Shown in pieces: positions 57,443 to 64,000 of a stretch of 64,000 nt of DNA. Positions within the stretch are counted from its first letter, which is position 1. Every line of letters begins with the position of its first letter. The notes beneath the pieces are model-generated. The model saw only the letters and a program-made list of their open reading frames with translations. It had not been told where the DNA came from and made no database searches. The position numbers were made by a program, and so were the translations under genes. This DNA comes from Schizophyllum amplum (taxonomy: Eukaryota; Basidiomycota; Agaricomycetes; Agaricales; Schizophyllaceae), in the NCBI GenBank assembly GCA_007026445.1, contig VDMD01000026.1:124001-188000 (forward strand). The letters are read 5' to 3'.

Positions 57443-58086
57443 AGTTTACGTCCAGTTTTTGTTGCAGGAACCTATACCCGTATGTCGTGTAAGTATTACT
57501 AGCCGCCAGCCCGTGCCCGTGCCCGTGAGCCCGTGGCGCGTGGTTCGGGCGCCGACACGTGGCTTATGTGCGTGGGAAAAAACTGAGCTCAATTGTATTG
57601 TAGATGGGCCTTGTTGGCATCGAGGCTCTTACCACCCGTCAACGCCGTCGGGGCGCGTCACCCTCGGACTTTGCCGTACGCAGAGAAAGTTCACATTTCT
57701 TGACTCGCGACAAAACGGCTGAAAATTTAAACGTAAAGGTGGTGCGTAGTTGCTCGAGGGAACAATGTGGACCGACGCGAACACTCACCGCACCCGGCGT
57801 GCTCTTCTTTGGTTAGTCTTGCGGTTGCAGAGGCCCTTCAGCGGCCAGGCCCGTTCGACTTGCGTTTGACCTGCATAAACAACCGATATATAATTTGACT
57901 CGGTGGACCTTGGAGCAGATGTTTCTTCAAAAGCTTCCAAATAGGTGTCTCATTTCGTATGTAGACTGAGGCGGAAAAGCAACGCGAGAGCGAAGCTTAG
58001 CATGACACGGCCGTCGCACGGCTAAGTCAGAGTATGTGGCGTGGAAAGAAGTCACGTGATGCTGAACGCGTTGGGGAATAGCGTTT

Positions 58087-58310
58087 TAAAACCGTTTAGT
58101 GTCCATCCCGCGCTTGAGGATAGCGACAAGCGTGGTGACCAGCCAGACATTTGGGACATCGCAGCGCTGGAAGCAGATGTCTGCAAGCTCTTGCAGCGCG
58201 TCGTTCGGGATGCTCAGAAACGTCATGTAAGACTGGCGGTCATTTCCTACAGCGGAGGATGGTCCGCGCTTCCGAGCGCGTATCTTCGCTGACGCACTTT
58301 CGCTGGTGAG
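58087..58310 (-). mobile_element. LINE reverse transcriptase, upstream part
   Basis: The minus frame gives SYMTFLSIPNDALQEL and DVPNVWLVTTLVAILKRGMD, the start of the RT fingers of fungal LINEs. It directly abuts the TIR element and continues at 56599. An 18-G run lies just upstream at about 58315-58332. Confidence 0.8.
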
Positions 58311-59143
58311 CACCGGGGGGGGGGGGGGGGGGAGAACCGCGCGTCAATAGAAACTAGAGCTTTCTACTGTCACACGCTTTGCGTGTCAGAAAGGCAGTTT
58401 TGGCGTTTTGTCAAAGCGTGGCAGCTGGGCAAAAAGGGCTACCGCCCATTATTCTGGGGCCTTGCGCCAAATCTAGCGCAGACAATTTCCTCTTACTGAT
58501 GATATGGCTTGATACAATAGGTAGGTAGGTAGGTATACCTGGAGAGTCGGGCAGACAAGAGAAATACATGAACACCTGATCGTGAAGACGGAAGCCGCTG
58601 GCAGAAATATCGCCGGATAGCAAGCATTTTGTACTTTAGATCGTTAGAGAACCCCTGACAAGACGCAAGCACTTGTCCATCGCAACTGCGTTCGCCATAT
58701 CTCCTTCCCTCCTCAGTTCCTCTTATCGGTTCGCTCCGGGTCGCGTGCCGCGGGGACAGTTTGAATGTGGCGTGACAAGCTTGCCTTAGACCGATGTAGT
58801 TGACCGAGAACGTCAACCCCCGAAAGCGGTCTCGACAGTCCTGAGCTCTTTATGGATCGAACGACCGAGAAGAGAAGCGCGAATTGACCAGGGCAGTTGA
58901 CAGTGAGACTTTAGGCATCACAGTCATGAATGAGAGCTTACCACGCCATACGAGCTGGCAGATCTCTCCGAGTCAAAACCGTACCGTCCCTGTGTATGCT
59001 CAAACATATCAGCACATCGACACAAGGAATGCACACAGGGATAAGCGCCAACCACTCACACCGCCGTGACTGAGACTAGGTAGCTGGGTAGGCCGCCTGT
59101 GACTCCCTTCCTGCAGAGATACGCGCGTGTCAAACGCACAACG
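58311..59143. other. no supported gene
   Basis: A poly(G) run, a GGTA tetranucleotide tract near 58520 and short frames only. Confidence 0.4.
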
Positions 59144-62100
59144 CTATGAAGAAGGAATGTGTTTCACCTCCAAAGTCAGATCCCCCAACCCTAGGCTTGC
59201 TTCAAGATTTCTTCGTAGCATTGTGCTTTCTGCGTTGACAGCTAAGCGGCGAGCATATAGGGCCTCCACTTCCGAGGGAGCTTTGAGCATTCGTGTATCT
59301 GTGAGCACCTTCCCAGCAAGCGAACCGCACTCAATCACGCTCTGAGAATGATAAAAGTCAACAAAGATTATCTGAACCAGCAGACTGCGACCCGCTCACG
59401 GAGGCGATACTGACATCGGGTTTTGCACCTTCGACAATCTACAGATCAGAATGATGTAAGTGAGACAACACGAAGAGAACGCATGCGACGTAGGCGGCCA
59501 GGATGGGTCCTTCCGAAGATCGGAGCACTCCCGGGAACATACAGAAGGCTCAACGGAACGGGAAGTGCGCTGCACTGCATCGCCTGCCACATCATAGCCG
59601 CAAGGACACTTGAGAAGACTGTCGTGATCGACCGACTTGTTGGACGGTCCTGCAGGGGAAACACACACACATCCTGTGTACTCACCAGATTCTGTTTGAG
59701 GCCCTCATGCTTGACAAGTCCCGGGCTACCGATAGGCGACGGGTCTGTCTTCGTTTCGAATAGGCCAAAAGACCTTCCACCCCTGTACAATATCTGTAAA
59801 AGGTTTCAGGCGCCGGGCTTACATTGTGAATGGACTGATCGCTTTCCGCGGGTTTTTCCTCCTCTTTCACTATGCTCCCCAGGGGCTGTCGAACGCGACG
59901 GTCGAACAAGACCTGCTGCATCTTCTCCTGATCCTGAAAGACATCAGGCAATGCAAGCAAAGTAACCAAGAAGGAGCCACCTTGAGCTGGTCCTGTAACG
60001 CCACCTTTTGCGCGACTAGGACCGCTTGATCCGTTTCCGAACCCTGTGATTACTCGTCAATAATATCCCGTTAACGCGACCAGTAGGGCACACCGATCGC
60101 TCTTTTTCCATCTCTGACAGCAGGCCCGCTTGATCCACAAGTCGCGCGCGAAGGGCAGTGAGCTCGGCCTCGGTGTTCTGCAACATCTGTCAGTCTCTTG
60201 CTCATACGTTGGCGATGGTACTGCGCACCTCGAGCTGGCCCCTCAGCGCAGTTGCCAGCCTAGCATTGTCCGCGGACTTGGTACGAAGTGGGCCCAACTC
60301 CGCATGCGCACCCTGAGAGCGGCGTCAGTGTAGGAGGTACAGACCGAGGGATGACGCCGACTCACCTTGAGCTGTTCCTGCAAGACTACCTCCTGTGCGA
60401 GAAGGGCCGCCTTGTCCATCCTCAACTTCTGCACGGAGAAATCCATGAGTATTCGAACGCCCGACCGAGACAGGACGCACAGTGTTCATGCTCTCCAGCT
60501 CAGTCGACGGGGTCGCTTGCTCCTTGAGAGCGGTCAGCTGGATCTGCATGTTCTGAAAGATCCGTCAATCTCATACTTATACTTTGGCGACCGTAATGCG
60601 TACCTCGAGCTGATCCCTCAGCTCGGTTGCCAGTCTAGCATCGTCCGCGGCCTCGGTACGAAGTGACCCCAACTCCGCGTGTGCACCCTGAGAGCGGCTT
60701 CAGTGTGGGAGGTACAGACCGAGGAACGACGACGACTCACCTTGAGCTGTTCCTGCAGCGCCGTCGCCTCCTCCGCGTCCGCGAAGCAACTCCCTTGCGA
60801 CAGCGCAAGCATCTCCGCCGTCTCCTGCAAGAGCATGATGTGAAGTGCGACGGGGGCAGAGGGAGAGCGACCCACCTTGAGCTGGTTCTGCAGCGCCATT
60901 TGTTGCGCGATTAGGACTGCTTTATCCGTTTCCGAACCCTGTAATTACTCGTCAACAAGATCCCGTTAACGCGACCAGTAGGGCACACCGATCGCTCTTT
61001 TTCCATCTCTGACAGCAGGCCCGCTTGATCCACAAGTCGTGCGCGAAGGGCAGCGAGCTCGGCCTCGGTGTTCTGCAACATCTGTCAGTCTCTTGCTCAT
61101 ACGTTGGCGATGGTACTGCGCACCTCGAGCTGGCCCCTCAGCGCAGTTGCCAGTCTAGCATCGTCCGCGGACTTGGTACGAAGTGGGCCCAACTCCGCAT
61201 GCGCACCCTGAGAGCGGCGTCAGTGTAGGAGGTACAGACCGAGGGATGACGCCGACTCACCTTGAGCTGTTCCTGCAGCGCCGTCGCCTCCTCCGCGTCC
61301 GCGAAGCAACTCCCTTGCGACAGCGCAAGCATCTCCGCCGTCTCCTGCAAGAGCATGATGTGAAGTGCGACGGGGGCAGAGGGAGAGCGACCCACCTTGA
61401 GCTGGTTCTGCAGCGCCATTTGTTGCGCGATTAGGACTGCTTTATCCGTTTCCGAACCCTGTAATTACTCGTCAACAAGATCCCGTTAACGCGACCAGTA
61501 GGGCACACCGATCGCTCTTTTTCCATCTCTGACAGCAGGCCCGCTTGATCCACAAGTCGCGCGCGAAGGGCAGCGAGCTCGGCCTCGGTGTTCTGCAACA
61601 TCTGTCAGTCTCTTGCTCATACGTTGGCGATGGTACTGCGCACCTCGAGCTGGCCCCTCAGCGCAGTTGCCAGCCTAGCATTGTCCGCGGACTTGGTACG
61701 AAGTGGGCCCAACTCCGCATGCGCACCCTGAGAGCGGCGTCAGTGTAGGAGGTACAGACCGAGGGATGACGCCGACTCACCTTGAGCTGTTCCTGCAAGA
61801 CTACCTCCTGTGCGAGAAGGGCCGCCTTGTCCATCCTCAACTTCTGCACGGAGAAATCCATGAGTATTCGAACGCCCGACCGAGACAGGACGCACAGTGT
61901 TCATGCTCTCCAGCTCAGTCGACGGGGTCGCTTGCTCCTTGAGAGCGGTCAGCTGGATCTGCATGTTCTGAAAGATCCGTCAATCTCATACTTATACTTT
62001 GGCGACCGTAATGCGTACCTCGAGCTGATCCCTCAGCTCGGTTGCCAGTCTAGCATCGTCCGCGGCCTCGGTACGAAGTGACCCCAACTCCGCGTGTGCA

Positions 62101-64000
62101 CCCTGAGAGCGGCTTCAGTGTGGGAGGTACAGACCGAGGAACGACGACGACTCACCTTGAGCTGTTCCTGCAGCGCCGTCGCCTCCTCCGCGTCCGCGAA
62201 GCAACTCCCTTGCGACAGCGCAAGCATCTCCGCCGTCTCCTGCAAGAGCATGATGTGAAGTGTGACGGGGGCAGAGGGAGAGCGACCCACCTTGAGCTGG
62301 TTCTGCAGCGCCATTTGTTGCGCGATTAGGACCGCTTTGTCCGTTTCCGAACCCTGTGATTACTCGTCAATAATATCCCGTTAACGCGACCAGTAGGGCA
62401 CACCGATCGCTCTTTTTCCATCTCTGACAGCAGGCCCGCTTGATCCACAAGTCGCGCGCGAAGGGCAGCGAGCTCGGCCTCGGTGTTCTGCAACATCTGT
62501 CAATCTCTTGCTCATACGTTGGCGACCGTAATACGTACCTCAAGCTGATCCCTCAGCTCGGTTGCCAGTCTAGCATCGTCCGCGGCCTCGGTACGAAGTG
62601 ACCCCAACTCCGCGTGTGCACCCTGAGAGCGGCTTCAGTGTGGGAGGTACAGACCGAGGAACGACGACGACTCACCTTGAGCTGTTCCTGCAGCGCCGTC
62701 GCCTCCTCCGCGTCCGCGAAGCAACTCCCTTGCGACAGCGCAAGCATCTCCGCCGTCTCCTGCAAGAGCATGATGTGAAGTGTGACGGGGGCAGAGGGAG
62801 AGCGACCCACCTTGAGCTGGTTCTGCAGCGCCATTTGTTGCGCGATTAGGACCGCTTTGTCCGTTTCCGAACCCTGTGATTACTCGTCAATAATATCCCG
62901 TTAACGCGACCAGTAGGGCACACCGATCGCTCTTTTTCCATCTCTGACAGCAGGCCCGCTTGATCCACAAGTCGCGCGCGAAGGGCAGCGAGCTCGGCCT
63001 CGGTGTTCTGCAACATCTGTCAGTCTCTTGCTCATACGTTGGCGATGGTACTGCGCACCTCGAGCTGGCCCCTCAGCGCAGTTGCCAGCCTAGCATTGTC
63101 CGCGGACTTGGTACGAAGTGGGCCCAACTCCGCATGCGCACCCTGAGAGCGGCGTCAGTGTAGGAGGTACAGACCGAGGAACGACGAGGAACGACGACGA
63201 CTCACATTGAGCTGTTCCTGCAGGACCACCTCTTGCGCGAGAAGGGCCGCCTTGTCCATCTTTAACTTCTATACGCAGCCATGAGTTGCCGAACAGGTGA
63301 GTAGAACAGGAGCGACTCACGGCGTGCTTGCTCTGCAACTCGGTCGACAGGGCCACTTGGTGCTTAAATTGCACCCCCAAAGCAGCCAGCTCTCCTTGGG
63401 TATTCTGCAGGCCCCGTTATCCTGATACGAATATGCGGCGCCGTGGACATACCTCGAATTGGTATTTCAGAGCGTTTGCCAGCTTCACGTTGTCCGCGGA
63501 GCTCGCGCGCAGCCGATCTAGCTCAGCATGCGCATCCTGGGAACGATGTTATGCTGCGCGATAGGGGCAGGCAGAGGATCATCCACCTTGAGCAAGTTCT
63601 GCAATGCAAGGACATGTTCGAGGAGACCATCCCGTCCGTTGGGTTCCAGCATCTTTTGGACCGGGCAACTAGCAGCAGCCATTCTTTCATCCTCAGCATC
63701 TCGCAACTCCATCCGCTGCAAGCGTCTCTGAAGTGATGCCACGTCTACAGTTGCGGAATTTAGGCATTGTTGCTCCTCCTGTAGTGATGCTCGGAAATCT
63801 GTATGGGGCCGGGGACGGGTACGCACGGCTTTTGTATTCAATGCTTCTATCCTGAAGGCGTTGAACTGGTCGTTCAACAGCCTTAACTCTGCGTCCTTAC
63901 TGCGCAACTGCTGCTCCAAGGAAGACAACAGCTGTGACGCATCATCGCTGCCGTCAACACAGAGCTAGGTGCCTCGCTGTCAGCGAAGTGAGTGCATGTC
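59144..64000 (-). CDS. coiled-coil protein made of tandemly amplified heptad exons (5' end beyond window)
   Basis: From the right: a frame from about 63930 (SLEQQLRSKDAELRLLNDQF) to the exon starting 63587 (LALQNLLK). Then phase-0 exons with introns mostly of 47-53 nt: 63536-63453, 63404-63321, 63268-63206, 63142-63059, 63007-62924, 62873-62811, 62759-62676, and so on in repeated order to 60043-59981 and 59933-59823. Exon products are 28 aa (GAHAELGPLRTKSADD..., NTEAELAALRARLVDQ..., ETAEMLALSQGSCFADA...) or 21 aa (GSETDKAVLIAQQMALQ..., KLRMDKAALLAQEVVLQ...), i.e. 4 or 3 heptads; most end Q-L-K or Q-L-E. The C-terminal exons (to 59446 or possibly 59144) are not repeated. No motor, membrane or enzyme domain is visible. 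Likely a filamentous or scaffold coil. Confidence 0.78.
60094..62923. repeat. higher-order tandem repeat, 2 x 1,415 bp (895 + 520 bp sub-units)
   Basis: The period 60094-61508 repeats at 61509-62923. Each period is a long sub-unit of seven exons (895 bp) followed by a short sub-unit of four exons (520 bp). Corresponding translations (for example those at 60243-60446 and 61658-61861) are identical. A third partial period begins at 62924. The second short sub-unit carries a different variant of the GAHAELG exon from the first, showing that exon exchange accompanied amplification. Confidence 0.9.

Larger units (their letters stand above)
56600..58086. mobile_element. TIR DNA element inserted in the LINE (1.49 kb including a nested insertion)
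   Basis: Imperfect inverted ends of about 45-50 bp: AAACGCTATTCCCCCAACG ... TTCAGCATCACGTGAC at 56600, and its reverse complement ending 58086. It splits one LINE reading frame: DVPNVWLVTTLVAILKRG on the far side, RLVGKDPLIIERR on the near side. No transposase is encoded. No obvious target-site duplication (flanks GACC and TAAA). Confidence 0.82.

Noticed and set aside
58315..58332. 18-G run as a possible G-quadruplex
   Set aside because: A single homopolymer run with uncertain length; no surrounding G-tract pattern to support a regulatory role.
60130..63163. Identical plus-strand frames repeated through the 60-63 kb array
   Set aside because: Antisense shadows of the repeated heptad exons and their introns.
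1..64000. Bacterial-style features (operons, CRISPR arrays, ribosome binding sites)
   Set aside because: Gene structure is clearly eukaryotic; the tandem repeats are minisatellite or exon repeats without spacer structure.

Overview
The window looks like nuclear DNA of a basidiomycete fungus, most likely an Agaricomycete (wood-decay mushroom or polypore type). The reasons are: genes broken by many 46-60 nt GT-AG introns; F-box/LRR, MYND, RING and WD40 genes typical of mushrooms; a DDE transposase with the CxC5/CxC6 cysteine clusters of the KDZ class; and an Agaricomycete-type non-LTR reverse transcriptase. There is no bacterial feature such as an operon, Shine-Dalgarno site or CRISPR array. 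Most splice models below were built by hand from intron signals and reading-frame continuity.

Layout. 0-4.6 kb: a MYND-finger gene, a GC-rich minisatellite cluster and a small coiled-coil/cysteine-cluster gene. 4.6-7.65 kb: copy A of a 3.0 kb segmental duplication (copy B at 30.1-33.1 kb), carrying an unrecognised gene and a two-exon chromodomain gene. 9-15 kb: a large lineage-type hypothetical gene, an F-box/LRR gene and a decayed coiled-coil gene. 15.6-24.1 kb: two foldback (long inverted repeat) elements around a frameshifted KDZ-type transposase and a second F-box/LRR gene. 24-29.8 kb: a 105-aa RING protein, a membrane-anchored protein and a protein with acidic tandem repeats. 33-39.5 kb: a small two-helix membrane protein, a third foldback element, an inverted fragment of the duplicated family and a frame-broken gene. 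39.7-42 kb: a ubiquitin-specific protease with Cys and His boxes. 43-54 kb: an old diverged family copy, a WD40/membrane gene and another inverted family copy holding a truncated chromodomain gene. 54.6-58.3 kb: a nested transposon stack. 59.1-64 kb: a coiled-coil gene, open at the right edge, built of tandemly amplified exons of 63 or 84 nt (3 or 4 heptads).

The best candidates for something undescribed are (i) the heptad-quantised, phase-0 exon array at 59.8-63.5 kb with a near-identical 1,415 bp higher-order repeat; (ii) the 3 kb two-gene chromodomain module and its staggered partial copies; (iii) the three-level nested transposon at 54.6-58.3 kb, whose inner insertion has a poly(A) tail and an 11 bp target-site duplication. 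There is little functional coupling between neighbouring genes: this is gene-sparse, repeat-rich accessory sequence with scattered host genes.
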